Source: CAADGL01 sp964643885 (GTDB taxonomy: Bacteria > Planctomycetota > Phycisphaerae > UBA1845 > Fen-1342). Taken from it: 61,412 nt of DNA. The stretch covers positions 1 through 61,412 of the forward strand of contig CAZXUI010000020.1 in assembly GCA_964643885.1 (NCBI GenBank). The letters run 5' to 3'. Of the stretch, positions 26,397-35,997 are shown piece after piece; the stretch's first letter is position 1; each line of letters starts with the position of its first letter. Under the pieces are notes generated by a model. That model searched no databases and was not told the DNA's origin. It saw only the letters and a program-made list of their open reading frames with translations. The position numbers were made by a program, and so were the translations under genes.

Positions 26397-29300
26397 ATGC
26401 GTTCACTCGCGCTTACGCTCATCTGCGCCGCGATGCTGGCCACACCAGCGCTCGGCCAGCGAATCTACGTCGACGCCAGCGCCAGCGGCGCCGGCGACGG
26501 TTCGAGCTGGACCGACGCCTTCACGAACCTTCAGGACGCCCTGGCGGCCGCTCGCGCCACGAGCACACTGGAGCTCTGGGTCGCCGACGGCACATACCGG
26601 CCGGATCTCGGCGCGGGCTTCACGTCCGGCAACCGCTCGCACGCGTTCGTGCTGGACCGGATCGGCTTCGCGCTCTACGGCGGCTTCGCCGGCGGCGAGA
26701 CGATGCTCAGCCAGCGCGATATTGCCGCGAACCCGACGATCCTCGACGGCGACCTGGCCGGCGACGACGGCCCCGCCTTCGCCAATTACGCCGACAACAG
26801 CATCCACGTCGTCACGGTCACTCAGACCGCCACGCTGGACGGCTTCACGGTCCGCGGCGGCAATGCGAACGGCCTCAGCGGCGGCGCGAACCAGGGCGGC
26901 GGCATGCAGGTGCTGACCGGCCCGACCATCACGGTCGCGAACTGCACCTTCCGCGAGAACACCTGCACCGACGCCGGCGGCGCGATCTTCTGCTTCGACC
27001 CGACGGTCAACATCCACAACAGCTCGTTCCTCGATAACTTCGCCCCGCGGGCCGGCGGCGCCATCTTCATCAACGGAGCCATCAACCCGCGCTTCAAGCG
27101 CATCGTGAGCTGCTCGTTCATCTCCAACAGCACCGGCAGCCAGGGCGGCGGCGGCATCGGCGGAGACACCAGCCGCACGACGATCGCCAACTCCGTCTTC
27201 ATCAACAACTCCGCCGGCTCGACGAGCGGCGGCGGAACGGGCGGCGGCGTGGGAGTCGCCGGCGCGACGGGCATACAGACGGCCGTGATCAACTGCACCT
27301 TCGCGGCCAATACGACCAGCGGCCGCGGCGGCGCCGGACTGGCCGTGCTCGTCAGCAACGGCCAACCCACCATCTCCAACAGCGTCTTCTGGCAGAACCA
27401 GGACAACACGGCCGCCGACGAGCGGGCCCAGATCGACCGCCTCTCCTTCGTCACCAATCCGCCGATCGTGCGTTCCTCGCTGGTTCAGGGTCTGAGCGCC
27501 TTCGCCGGCAACAACAACATCGACGGCGATCCGCTCTTCAGCAACCTCGACGGCTGCGACGACGTTCTCGGCAACGCCGACGACGACGTCCGCCTCCAAT
27601 CCGGCTCACCCGCCCTCGACGCCGGCGACGCCACGTTCCTCCCGCCCGACACGCTCGATCTCGACGCCGACGCGGACACGACCGAGCCACTTCCCGTCGA
27701 CCGCGACGGCAACACGCGCGTGCAGAACGGACAGGTCGACATGGGTGCCTACGAGGGCGCCTTCGCCCCCAGCGGCGATGTAGAAATCACTTGCCCCGCC
27801 GACGCGACCGTCGAATGCGGCGGCGACACCAGCTCCACCGCGCGCGGCTCCGCCAGCGCGATCGACACGTGCAGCGGCCTGCCCGTAACGCCGACCCATA
27901 GCGACAGCTTCGCACCCGGCTGCGGCAATACCGGTGTGATCACCCGCACCTGGACCGCGGACAACGGCGTCACGCCGCCTGTGAGTTGCGTCCAGACCAT
28001 CACGATCGTCGACACGACCGATCCGGTGCTTACCGTGCCGGCCGATACGACCGTAGAGTGCGATGCGTCGACCGCACCGGCCGACACCGGCACCGCGACG
28101 GCCAGCGATGCCTGCGACACCGCGCCGTCGGTCAGCTACAGCGACACGGTGACCGCCGGCGCCTGCCCGCAGGAAAGCGTCATCACCCGGACCTGGACCG
28201 CCACCGACGCCTGCGGCAACAGCGCCAGCGCCGATCAGACCATCACGGTCGTCGACACGACCGCACCGGTGCTGACCCTTCCCGCCGATGTCACGGTCGA
28301 GTGCGGCGCGTCCACCGACCCGATGGATACCGGCTCAGCCACCGCCGCCGACAACTGCGATCCTGCGCCGGCCGTCTCGTACAGCGACACGGTCACGCCT
28401 GGTAGCTGCGCCGGCGAAGAGGTCATCACCCGCACCTGGACGGCGACCGACGCCTGCGGCAACTCCGCCAGCGCCGATCAGACCATCACCGTGGTCGACA
28501 ACACGCCACCGGTGATCACCGTCGACACGACGCCCATCACGGTCGTCGACGTCGATTGCTCCGGCGACGAGGCGGTGTCGCTGCCGGTCGCGACCGCGAG
28601 CGACGACTGCGATCCGGCCGTGACGGTCACGAACGACGCGCCGGCCGCCTTCGCCGCCGGCCAGGCGACCGTGGTCACCTTCACAGCCACAGACGCCTGC
28701 GGCAACTCGAGCTCCGCCAGCGTCTCGGTCACGGTGCTCTACGGCGCGAATATCGAAGTCCGCGCCGTGCGGCACAGCGTCGGCGCCGGTTCTCGCCCCG
28801 GCGTCAACCGTGAGCCGCTCGTCGGCATCGAAGTCTGCGCCTACGAGACCGGCCCGGGGAGCTGTGCCTGGCAGACGTGCGGCGGCACGCTGCGCCAGCA
28901 TTTCACCTGCATCGCCGACAACTGCACGCCGGCCGCCTGCGGTATCACCGATGCCAACGGCCAGGTCACGCTGAACGTCCCGCCGGGCGACTACGTGGTC
29001 TTTACCCAGGATGTCGGCGGGCTCATCATCCCGGACGCGCTCTTCACGATCGCGCAAAACGTCGACTGCGGCGAGACGCAGCGCGAGCATCTGCGGCAGA
29101 TCGTCCTGGCCAACGGCCGCCGGACGCCCGGCCGCTGCTGGTTCCTGACCGGCTCCGAGCTGCTCATCGTCGAGCCCGAATACGTCATCTGGGACGACGT
29201 CGAGCAGCCCTACCCGTTCGTGCTCGACGCGCTCGGCGACTGGGTCGTCACTGTCTCGGTCGAGCCGCCGGAGGGCTTTGTCGCCGACCATGATGAGCTG

Positions 29301-29570
29301 ACCGAGGATGTCGAGAGCACGCTCGAAGCCGTGCAGTTCACCATCACTGAGGTCGGCAGCGACCTGGTCCCGACGCGGACCTCGTTCGACGTGCTCCACA
29401 ACGGCCGCCGCATCAAGATCGACAGCAACGTCGGCATCTTCCTGACGCCCGACTACGCGGTCTCGCGCGGCTTTGATGTCGAACAGCTCCGCCGCAAGGG
29501 GCTGATCGTCGAGAAGCAGCAGGTCGAACGGGCCACCGGCGCCCCGGTGAACCTGCCGCGACGCAAGTAG
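26397..29570 (+). CDS. Large secreted beta-helix protein with Ig-like repeats
   Basis: About 1057 residues. A signal peptide ends near residue 20 (ATPALG-Q). A right-handed parallel beta-helix follows (about 21-450) with Asn/Gly-rich turns (GGAIFCFD, GGGGIGGDTS) and closes with the choice-of-anchor-Q style end VDRDGNTRVQNGQVDMGAYE. Next come HYR-like Ig domains of about 81 residues (460-760), each with TVECDAST- and TWTATDACGNSASADQTI-type segments. A C-terminal domain (about 780-1057) resembles a carboxypeptidase-regulatory/SpaA fold. No PEP-CTERM or sorting signal is seen. AGGAGGAG precedes the ATG. It is probably a surface or adhesion protein. Confidence 0.85.
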   Translation: MRSLALTLICAAMLATPALGQRIYVDASASGAGDGSSWTDAFTNLQDALAAARATSTLELWVADGTYRPDLGAGFTSGNRSHAFVLDRIGFALYGGFAGGETMLSQRDIAANPTILDGDLAGDDGPAFANYADNSIHVVTVTQTATLDGFTVRGGNANGLSGGANQGGGMQVLTGPTITVANCTFRENTCTDAGGAIFCFDPTVNIHNSSFLDNFAPRAGGAIFINGAINPRFKRIVSCSFISNSTGSQGGGGIGGDTSRTTIANSVFINNSAGSTSGGGTGGGVGVAGATGIQTAVINCTFAANTTSGRGGAGLAVLVSNGQPTISNSVFWQNQDNTAADERAQIDRLSFVTNPPIVRSSLVQGLSAFAGNNNIDGDPLFSNLDGCDDVLGNADDDVRLQSGSPALDAGDATFLPPDTLDLDADADTTEPLPVDRDGNTRVQNGQVDMGAYEGAFAPSGDVEITCPADATVECGGDTSSTARGSASAIDTCSGLPVTPTHSDSFAPGCGNTGVITRTWTADNGVTPPVSCVQTITIVDTTDPVLTVPADTTVECDASTAPADTGTATASDACDTAPSVSYSDTVTAGACPQESVITRTWTATDACGNSASADQTITVVDTTAPVLTLPADVTVECGASTDPMDTGSATAADNCDPAPAVSYSDTVTPGSCAGEEVITRTWTATDACGNSASADQTITVVDNTPPVITVDTTPITVVDVDCSGDEAVSLPVATASDDCDPAVTVTNDAPAAFAAGQATVVTFTATDACGNSSSASVSVTVLYGANIEVRAVRHSVGAGSRPGVNREPLVGIEVCAYETGPGSCAWQTCGGTLRQHFTCIADNCTPAACGITDANGQVTLNVPPGDYVVFTQDVGGLIIPDALFTIAQNVDCGETQREHLRQIVLANGRRTPGRCWFLTGSELLIVEPEYVIWDDVEQPYPFVLDALGDWVVTVSVEPPEGFVADHDELTEDVESTLEAVQFTITEVGSDLVPTRTSFDVLHNGRRIKIDSNVGIFLTPDYAVSRGFDVEQLRRKGLIVEKQQVERATGAPVNLPRRK
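28020..28505 (+). repeat. Two near-identical 243-bp coding repeats
   Basis: Units 28020-28262 and 28263-28505 encode consecutive 81-residue HYR-like domains and are very similar at DNA level, including GCCAGCGCCGATCAGACCAT in each. This indicates a recent tandem duplication. Confidence 0.85.
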
Positions 29571-29606
29571 CGGCCGGGCTCTTCGCCCGAGAAAGTGCGC
29601 GATTCT

Positions 29607-29648
29607 GCGGCCGAGCGCTGAGAACGGCGCTCGGCCGCGTCGCTTTTC
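29607..29648 (+). terminator. Rho-independent terminator after the beta-helix gene
   Basis: A perfect 12-bp stem GCGGCCGAGCGC/GCGCTCGGCCGC (29607-29618, 29627-29638) is followed by GTCGCTTTT. Confidence 0.85.
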
Positions 29649-30015
29649 CGCCCGGCAGCGCGTCGTCACGTCCTAGAAAACATGCCGCCTTCGCCGCCGA
29701 TCGGCACTGACAGCCAACGTCGTTGAATAATCCGCCACAGCTTCCTACGTCGCAGCTCGACGGGTCAAATCAGACGCGTCGGTGACGATTTTGTAGTTGC
29801 ATTTCCGACCCGTGCGTGATTATGATGGCGCTGGGTCGAATATGCCGCGCAAGGAATCGGTCGGCTCCCATTGCTTCGCCGGCCGCCTGTCGTTGTCGCG
29901 GGTTCTCAGTCATTAGCTGTTCGGAGGGGCTTTCGCTCAGGGGCTCTGGCTGCGCCCTGAGTTTCCCATCACTAGGTCGCATGTGCGACGACGTCCAGAG
30001 GAGGAGTGCACTCAC
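29649..30015. other. Intergenic region before the PEP-CTERM protein
   Basis: 367 bp with no gene I can support. AGAGGAGGAG at about 29998 lies close to the start codon at 30016. No promoter is clear. Confidence 0.5.
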
Positions 30016-30570
30016 ATGAAACGTATGCTCGCTGCAGCGCTGTTCGTGGCGGTGGCCGCCCCGGCCCTCGCCGTACCCATCAACTATCTGGCCGAGCTTT
30101 CGAACGGCGTCCCCGTCGCCGGCAGCATCCCGCTCAACGCGGACGGCAACGGCGTCGACAATCCCGAAGACTGGGATTGGTATCGCTTCTACGCCGAGGC
30201 CGGCAACGTCGTGACGGTCACCGTCCGCCGCACCACCGCCGGCATCGATCCGGCGTCCTCGGCCTACCTCGGCCTGCCCGCCGACACGAACCCCATGACG
30301 ACCGTGTTCGACACGCCGGCCGGCGCCACCCTGATGGGCCAGGGCGACGACAACCTTCCGCCGAACGTCCCGGGTCCCTTCGGCGATCCGGAGTACGTCT
30401 TCGTCGCCCCGTCCGACGGCCACTATTCCGTGGTCGTCGCCAACTTCCTGGGTCTGTTCAATGACCCCGGCAACTACAACATCACCGTCCGCGGGATCAC
30501 CCCCGAGCCGACCAGCGCCCTGCTGCTCGGCCTCGCCGGCCTGATCACCGCCCGTCGCTTCCGCCGCTAA
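30016..30570 (+). CDS. PEP-CTERM sorted protein with PPC-like domain
   Basis: A 184-residue secreted protein. It has a signal peptide (MKRMLAAALFVAVAAPALA), a pre-peptidase C-terminal-like beta domain (GSIPLNADGNGVDNPEDWDW through YNITV), and a PEP-CTERM tail: TPEPTSALLLGLAGL then ARRFRR. Exosortase is expected to cleave at the PEP motif and place the protein on the surface or in the extracellular matrix. An ATG 33 bp into the open frame is chosen because GAGGAG lies upstream. A strong terminator follows. Confidence 0.88.
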   Translation: MKRMLAAALFVAVAAPALAVPINYLAELSNGVPVAGSIPLNADGNGVDNPEDWDWYRFYAEAGNVVTVTVRRTTAGIDPASSAYLGLPADTNPMTTVFDTPAGATLMGQGDDNLPPNVPGPFGDPEYVFVAPSDGHYSVVVANFLGLFNDPGNYNITVRGITPEPTSALLLGLAGLITARRFRR

Positions 30571-30600
30571 GCCGGCACGCGACCGACTGCGAGTAACGCG

Positions 30601-30640
30601 AAAGCCGCCCGGCCTCAAAAACCGGGCGGCTTTCTTTCTC
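30601..30640 (+). terminator. Rho-independent terminator after the PEP-CTERM gene
   Basis: A perfect stem AAAGCCGCCCGG/CCGGGCGGCTTT (30601-30612, 30622-30633) with a 9-nt A-rich loop is followed by CTTTCTC. The stem is symmetric, so it may also stop the convergent minus-strand gene. Confidence 0.92.
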
Positions 30641-30664
30641 CCCTCTCACCCATCCCCGAACGCC

Positions 30665-33091
30665 CTAATCCGGATTGATCACCTGGTAGTGCACCTCCAG
30701 CACGTCCGTCGGCGGCTTGCAGATCCCCGTCCCCGGATCACCCGCGCAATGCACGCGAATCATCGCTCCGCCGGGTGTCTTGGTATGGATCTGCGCCGAG
30801 TAGCACGGCCGCAGCGGAGTGCCCACCGTCTCGACCGTCACCAGAATGATGCTGTCCGACACGATCAGGTCGTTGACCAGCGGCACGTCGATGCAGAATC
30901 CGATGATGTGCGCGTGTTCGCAGTCCGGACAGGGCGTCACGCACGAGATCACCGGAACCCACAGCCCCACGACCGAGACCGTCCCGGCCGGACGAACCGA
31001 TCCGCTCACCCGGATCGCCCCGTCGCGAATATCCAGCGCTGCCGCCTGCGGCGAGCCCGCCCCCGCCACCCCCTTCCCCTCCGCCAGCACGCCCGACGCC
31101 GACGAATCCGTCGACTGCGACCGCCCCCGCACACCGTGGTTGACGATCGAGTCCGCCGTCGCATCACCCAGCACGCCGGTCGACCCCGATTCACCGGAAT
31201 GCGCGATCCCCCAGACGCCCACGTGGCCGTCAGGCATCTCCGGATCCGGATTGGCGCCGATCGCAGACATCGCCTGTCCAACCACACCCGACCACGCGGC
31301 ACTCAGCGGGTCCGCTTTGATCCACCCGCGCACACCTGACGCCGCCAGCGGCTCGGTCACGCCCGGTGACGCATCTCCCTCAACGCCTACGCGCACGCTG
31401 TCCGCCGTCGTATCCGGCGCGTAGCCGCGAACGCCGATCTGCGCCGCGAGCGGCGGAGGCGGCGCATCGAACGGTATGCACTCACCCTGCACCCCCACGC
31501 TCCGCGTCGCCGCCAGCGTCCGCCCGCGCGCCCCGGCCGTCGCCTGCGCGGCCCCGGCACCCGGCGCCGCCGCAGACGCCTCGCCGAACACGCCCGCCGC
31601 CGCCGCGCCGTTCGAGACCGTCGTCCCGTGCACGCCATACACCGTGCCCGCAAGCGAGTTCGCTTCGCCAAGCACGCCGGCCGCATCCGTCGTCGCTGAA
31701 TCCGTCTCGCCGGCCACGCCATACACCCGACCCGTCGCACCCTGAGCCCTGCCCCGCACACCCGCCGAGTCATTCCCGGTCGAATTCGTCGTCCCACGAA
31801 CACCCGTGTTCTGCACCGCCGTCACGGCCGTCACCCAGCCGTCTACGCCGATCGCGTCGGCCGCTGCGGACAGATTGTTCCCATACACCGCCCGCGTCGC
31901 CCCGCCCGCGTTCTGAGCCAGGCCGACCACGCCGGCCGCCCCGGCCGTGCCCGACAGCGTCCGCCCTTCCACGCCCGCCGTCATCCCCGTCCCGGCCGTC
32001 GCAGCCCCGTAAACAGCCCGCGCGCCGTCCGTCGCCGAGGCATTCGTCGCCTGAACGCCATAGGTGATGCCCGCCCCGGCCGTGGCCAGTGCCGAAACGC
32101 CGGCCGACCCGCCGGCGCTCGAGTTCGTCACTCCCACGACGCCGGCCGTGATCGCGACACCCGACAACGCCTCGCCGCGCACCCCCGCTGCGCCATCCGC
32201 ATCCGACGTCGTCCGTCCCGACACGCCGGCCGCCACCCCCGCCGACGCCTCACCGAACACGCCCGCCGCCCCCGCATCGCCCGATGCCGTCGCACCCCAG
32301 ACACCGTACGTCGCCCCGCTCGCGCCGAGTGCCTCACCGTGAACACCGCTGGCCAGCGCCGTCGTCGACAGGTTCGACCCGTGCACGCCAGCCGTCGCGC
32401 CCGCCGCGTTCGTCGCCTCGCCGCGCACGCCCGCCTGTCCCGCGACGGACGAGCCCGTCGAACCAAGCACGGTGCCGATTCCGAGCAGCGCCAGTCCCGT
32501 CCCGGTCGCCTCCGCGCGAATCGCCAGCCCACCCGCCGTCTTGGCGTAGAGTGCCGGCAACGTATTCGCCGCCGATGTCAGCTCGAAGTGCCCCGCCCCG
32601 CCGCTGTCGGTGTTCGTGATCGAAAACGCGGTACTTGCACTGCTCACGCTGCCCGCGAACGGGAGCACCAGCCCGCCCGCCGACGCCGCGCTCGCCGCGT
32701 TGAGCGCGTAGATCGCATAGGGCGACGGCGTCAACTCCTGCCGCGGCGAGAGCGTCACGAACGCCCCGGCCCCGCCCGGGCAGCGCACCGCCAGCTCCAG
32801 CCAGCGCGGCGACCCGTCGAAGTCGCCCGCCCCGAAATCGACCGTCACCGTAAACAGCCCGTCGTTGACCAGCACGCCGAGGACCGTCTCGCTCGCCGTC
32901 ACCGGCGCCCCCCCGCTCGGAACGTCGAACAGCGTCAGCATGATGTCACACGTGTCGTCGACCGGCACGCCCCCCTCCAGCAGCAGTCCCTGATAGGTGA
33001 ATGCAGGATCGAACTGACCGACGGCCGGAGCCGCCAGTGCGCATGCGAGCACGCACGCCAGCGCGCGGGGCGCGAAACGATTGCCAGACAT
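30665..33091 (-). CDS. Secreted GVxG-repeat protein, probable beta-helix
   Basis: An 808-residue protein. It has a signal peptide (about residues 1-25, ends AVGQ) and an N-terminal domain (26-130) of about 100 residues ending in SPRQELTPSPYAIYALNAAS, a segment common in planctomycete secreted proteins. A long central region (150-720) follows, built of short repeats like AGVHGSNLS, YGVWGATAS and AGVRGEALS. The G-V-x-G period of about 20-28 residues suggests a beta-solenoid. A cysteine-containing C-terminal domain closes it (CVTPCPDC). CAGGAGAAA precedes the ATG. No sorting signal is seen. Likely an adhesin or matrix fibre. Confidence 0.8.
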   Translation of the reverse strand: MSGNRFAPRALACVLACALAAPAVGQFDPAFTYQGLLLEGGVPVDDTCDIMLTLFDVPSGGAPVTASETVLGVLVNDGLFTVTVDFGAGDFDGSPRWLELAVRCPGGAGAFVTLSPRQELTPSPYAIYALNAASAASAGGLVLPFAGSVSSASTAFSITNTDSGGAGHFELTSAANTLPALYAKTAGGLAIRAEATGTGLALLGIGTVLGSTGSSVAGQAGVRGEATNAAGATAGVHGSNLSTTALASGVHGEALGASGATYGVWGATASGDAGAAGVFGEASAGVAAGVSGRTTSDADGAAGVRGEALSGVAITAGVVGVTNSSAGGSAGVSALATAGAGITYGVQATNASATDGARAVYGAATAGTGMTAGVEGRTLSGTAGAAGVVGLAQNAGGATRAVYGNNLSAAADAIGVDGWVTAVTAVQNTGVRGTTNSTGNDSAGVRGRAQGATGRVYGVAGETDSATTDAAGVLGEANSLAGTVYGVHGTTVSNGAAAAGVFGEASAAAPGAGAAQATAGARGRTLAATRSVGVQGECIPFDAPPPPLAAQIGVRGYAPDTTADSVRVGVEGDASPGVTEPLAASGVRGWIKADPLSAAWSGVVGQAMSAIGANPDPEMPDGHVGVWGIAHSGESGSTGVLGDATADSIVNHGVRGRSQSTDSSASGVLAEGKGVAGAGSPQAAALDIRDGAIRVSGSVRPAGTVSVVGLWVPVISCVTPCPDCEHAHIIGFCIDVPLVNDLIVSDSIILVTVETVGTPLRPCYSAQIHTKTPGGAMIRVHCAGDPGTGICKPPTDVLEVHYQVINPD

Positions 33092-33200
33092 GGGGTTTCT
33101 CCTGAGATGTGCGCGAGCGGCCCGAAATACCGACCCGCGCTCTCCGAATTATAACCCGGATTCCCCCACCCCCCACACAAAAACCGCGCACGCCCCCTCG

Positions 33201-33224
33201 ATCCCCTGATCCCTCAATCCCTGC
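33201..33224. repeat. TCAATCCC/TGATCCC octamer tract
   Basis: Three copies of an octamer (GATCCCCT, GATCCCTC, AATCCCTG) end next to the stop codon of the YifB gene. Confidence 0.75.
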
Positions 33225-34751
33225 CTACCTGCGATCCAGCCGCCGGTACTGGATCGCCTCCTGCACGTGCACGCCCGCCACCCGCTCCTCTCCGGCCAGG
33301 TCCGCGATCGTCCGCGCCACCCGCAGCACCTTGTCGTGCGCCCGTGCGCTCAGCCCCAGCTCGCTCACCGCATGCCGCAGGATCCGCTCCCCTTCCGCAT
33401 CCAGCGCCGCGTGCTCGCGCAACTGCCGGCTCGCCATCCGACCGTTCGTCGTCGTGCTCGTCGCCCCGAAACGCCGCCGCTGAACCGCGATCGCCGCCTC
33501 CACCTGCTTGCGCACCTCCGCACTGCTCGTTCCCGGACGCAGGTCGCGCAGCGCCTCGATCGGCACCGCCGGCACTTCCAGGTGAATATCGATCCGCTCC
33601 AGCAGCGGACCCGAGACCCGCGCCATGTAGCGCTCGATCTGCGGAGACGAGCACTTGCACGCCTTCCGCGAGTCGCCGGAATAGCCGCACGGACACGGAT
33701 TCATCGCCGCGACCAGCAGAAAGTCCGCCGGAAAGCGAACGCTGCTGTGCGCCCGCGAGATCGTCACCTCCCCGTCTTCGATCACCTGACGCAGCGACTC
33801 CAGCGCCGGCCGGGCGAACTCCGGAAACTCATCCAGAAACAGCACCCCGTGATGCGCCAGCGACACCTCCCCCGCCCCCGGCACCGTCCCACCGCCCACC
33901 AGCGCCGGCACACTCACTGTGTGATGCGGCTGCCGCACCGGCCGCGTCGCCAGCAGGCTCTGATCCGGCCGCAACTGCCCGCTGGCCGAATAGATGCGCG
34001 TCGTCTCCAGCGACTCGTGCAGCGTCAGGGCCGGCAGAATCGTCGGCAGCCGCTCGGCCAGCATCGTCTTGCCCGCCCCCGGCGGGCCGATCAGCAGCAC
34101 GTTGTGCCGGCCCGCGGCCGCGATCAGCAGCGCCCGCTTGGCCTGCTCCTGCCCGCGCACGTCGGCGAAATCCAGCTCATACCGGCTGGCCACGCGAAAC
34201 AACTCGTCCAGGTCCACCTGAGTCGGCTCGAGCGGAAGCTGACCGGTCAGGAACCCTACCGCCTGCGACAGCGTCGCCACCCCATAGACCTCGATCGCCT
34301 CGACCACGCCGGCTTCGCGCGCGTTCTCCGCCGGCACCAGCACGCCGCGAAAGCCCCGCTCGCGGGCCAGCATCGCCAGCGAGAGCGCCCCTTTGATCGG
34401 CCGCACCCGCCCGTCCAGCGCCAGCTCGCCCGCGATCAGAAACTCGTCCGTCTCGTCGCAGCGGATCTGGTCATCCGCCAGCAGCATCCCGACCGCGATC
34501 GGCAGATCGAACGCCGGCCCCTCCTTGCGCACGTCGGCCGGGGCCAGGTTGATGGTCGTCTTCGATTTGGGCGGCCAGTAGCCGGAATTGGTCAGGGCGC
34601 TGCGGATGCGGTCGACGCTCTCCTTCACGGCCGAGTCGGGCAGGCCGACGATGTTCGGCATGCCGAACCCGCGTCCGGTGACGTCGACCTCGACTTCGCA
34701 CAGGCGGGCGTCGATCCCCGCCAGCGACATGCTGTGGATCCGGGCGATCAT
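33225..34751 (-). CDS. YifB/ComM family Mg chelatase-like AAA+ ATPase
   Basis: A 508-residue protein. The N-terminal Lon-protease-like domain begins MIARIHSMSLAGIDA and contains GLPDSAVKES and the conserved KTTINLAPADVRKEG. The central AAA+ module has Walker A GPPGAGKT (about 220), Walker B VLFLDEF, and MNPCPCGY, the family hallmark. The C-terminal Mg-chelatase-like domain follows. ComM homologues are helicases that extend heteroduplex DNA during natural transformation. ATG 34751 is chosen by family alignment of the MIARI start, since upstream sequence to 34832 is repeat DNA. No partner gene is adjacent. Confidence 0.93.
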   Translation of the reverse strand: MIARIHSMSLAGIDARLCEVEVDVTGRGFGMPNIVGLPDSAVKESVDRIRSALTNSGYWPPKSKTTINLAPADVRKEGPAFDLPIAVGMLLADDQIRCDETDEFLIAGELALDGRVRPIKGALSLAMLARERGFRGVLVPAENAREAGVVEAIEVYGVATLSQAVGFLTGQLPLEPTQVDLDELFRVASRYELDFADVRGQEQAKRALLIAAAGRHNVLLIGPPGAGKTMLAERLPTILPALTLHESLETTRIYSASGQLRPDQSLLATRPVRQPHHTVSVPALVGGGTVPGAGEVSLAHHGVLFLDEFPEFARPALESLRQVIEDGEVTISRAHSSVRFPADFLLVAAMNPCPCGYSGDSRKACKCSSPQIERYMARVSGPLLERIDIHLEVPAVPIEALRDLRPGTSSAEVRKQVEAAIAVQRRRFGATSTTTNGRMASRQLREHAALDAEGERILRHAVSELGLSARAHDKVLRVARTIADLAGEERVAGVHVQEAIQYRRLDRR

Positions 34752-34799
34752 GGTCGGGGATTGTACGGCCCCGCGCCGATTTGTGGGACAGGCGATCCC

Positions 34800-34918
34800 A
34801 TGGGGGACCGGTCTCCGCCAGGTCAGTCGCATGGGGGATTGGGCTCCGACCGGTCAGTCGCATGGGGGATCGGGCTCCGACCGGTCAATCGCCGGGGGGG
34901 ATGGTCTCGGACCCGTCG
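34800..34918. repeat. Four 31-bp tandem family A palindromes
   Basis: Units begin at 34800, 34831, 34862 and 34893, each like ATGGGGGATCGGGCTCCGAC plus CGGTCAGTCGC. The exact 31-bp period and the GACCGGTC core identify them as family A. Confidence 0.88.
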
Positions 34919-34993
34919 CGTACTCTACTGCCGACAGCTCCCCTCTCGCGCCCCAACGGCGCGGGGAACGTTCTCTGACCAATCTCTGGCCGC

Positions 34994-35067
34994 CTGGATT
35001 CAGAACTCGCCGCGCAAAGCGGCGGGCCGGCTGGAATCAGAACTCACCGCGCAAAGCGGCGGGCCGG
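34994..35067. repeat. Two 37-bp tandem repeats with CCGCgcaaaGCGG hairpin
   Basis: 34994-35030 and 35031-35067 differ at two or three positions. Each holds a CCGC/GCGG hairpin with loop GCAAA. A related fragment is at about 35728. Confidence 0.85.
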
Positions 35068-35103
35068 TCGGCCCCGAGCGCGCCAACCGCTGCCGAATCC
35101 CGC

Positions 35104-35200
35104 GCTCGCAAGTTTCAGATCTCTAATCTCAAATCTCAAATCTCAGATCTGAGATCTCAGATGTCGGATCTCAGATCTCAGGTCTCAAATCTGAGGCCCC
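35104..35200. repeat. CTCAAAT/CTCAGAT heptamer tract
   Basis: A long imperfect heptamer tract with internal reversals (GATCTGAGATCTCAG), ending about 84 bp before the next start codon. Confidence 0.88.
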
Positions 35201-35283
35201 CGGCTCCCGCCCGCGAGTCCCCCTCGTTTCCTCCGCCTGCGTCGCGTATACTGGCGAGATCGCATGTGCGCGCAGGAAACGGC

Positions 35284-35676
35284 GTGGAAAGAAACATCAG
35301 CGGCACCGCTGCGAACCATCGACCGGCCGCCGCCAGCCCGGCGTGCGGCCACGGCACGCTCCGCCGCGCCCGGCGGGCCGACTACAAGCACCTGTTCTTC
35401 CTCACGGTCCGCCCCGACATCTGCGACGCCTGCGAAGCCATGATCCGCCGCCGTCCAGCCCTGCCCTGGACTCTCGCCGCTCTCGCCTTCGCCCTGGTCA
35501 TGGCCCTGGCCGCAGTCCGATACGGACTCTGGCCGGCCTGGAGCGCACTGCACGCCGAACACCTCGCCCGCGCAAGCGTCGAGCTTTTGATCTCGACAGT
35601 GGCCATCATCTGGTCCGCCGCGATCGCCTCTAACGCATTGCGCGACGCGTTCGGCCGCAGTGTCGCCCATTCCTGA
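35284..35676 (+). CDS. Small two-helix membrane protein, unknown
   Basis: A 130-residue protein with two hydrophobic segments (about 60-82 and 97-117), preceded by HLFFLTVRPDICDACEAMI. It has no recognised domain. The GTG start at 35284 is chosen because CAGGAAAC lies upstream. The frame is open to 34588 but the earlier part is repeat DNA. Codon pattern beyond 35284 looks coding. Function unknown. Confidence 0.5.
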   Translation: MERNISGTAANHRPAAASPACGHGTLRRARRADYKHLFFLTVRPDICDACEAMIRRRPALPWTLAALAFALVMALAAVRYGLWPAWSALHAEHLARASVELLISTVAIIWSAAIASNALRDAFGRSVAHS

Positions 35677-35695
35677 GCCAGGGTTGTCCAGGTCT

Positions 35696-35722
35696 CGAAT
35701 CTCAAATCTGAAATCCCGCGGT
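35696..35722. repeat. CTCAAAT heptamer tract
   Basis: Three copies (ATCTCAAATCTGAAATC), immediately after the small membrane protein gene. Confidence 0.7.
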
Positions 35723-35762
35723 AGCCGCGCGCAAAGCGCCGCCGCGTGCCAAACTCTGCGCG

Positions 35763-35948
35763 CTACCTTTCGAAGTGCCCCGCCAACGCGAGCTCTATCT
35801 CCCCCACCCCCAACCACCACGCCACCATCCGCCCCCGCCCGTCGATCAGGTGATACCACCCCGTCCCCGACAGAAACCGCCCGTCATGCGGCCGCGGAAC
35901 CGGAGCTGCGCCCCGGTCGATCCGCTCCGCCAGCGCCGCGCCTCTCAA
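35763..35948 (-). CDS. Doubtful 61-residue protein
   Basis: The C-terminal two thirds (GRFLSGTGWYHLIDGRGRM then WWLGVGEIELALAGHF) read like real protein. The TTG start lies inside the TCAATCCC tract (35940-35973), so it is weak. No family is recognised. It could be a gene fragment. The remaining bases of 35677-35997 hold only repeat tracts. Confidence 0.3.
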   Translation of the reverse strand: MRGAALAERIDRGAAPVPRPHDGRFLSGTGWYHLIDGRGRMVAWWLGVGEIELALAGHFER

Positions 35949-35997
35949 TCCCTCAATCCCCAGATCCCTTAATGCGTCCCCGCCTATAATTCACCTC

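Noticed and set aside
33267..35126. A 619-residue plus-strand frame opposite the YifB gene
   Set aside because: Arg/His-rich shadow. The YifB protein has all its motifs on the minus strand.
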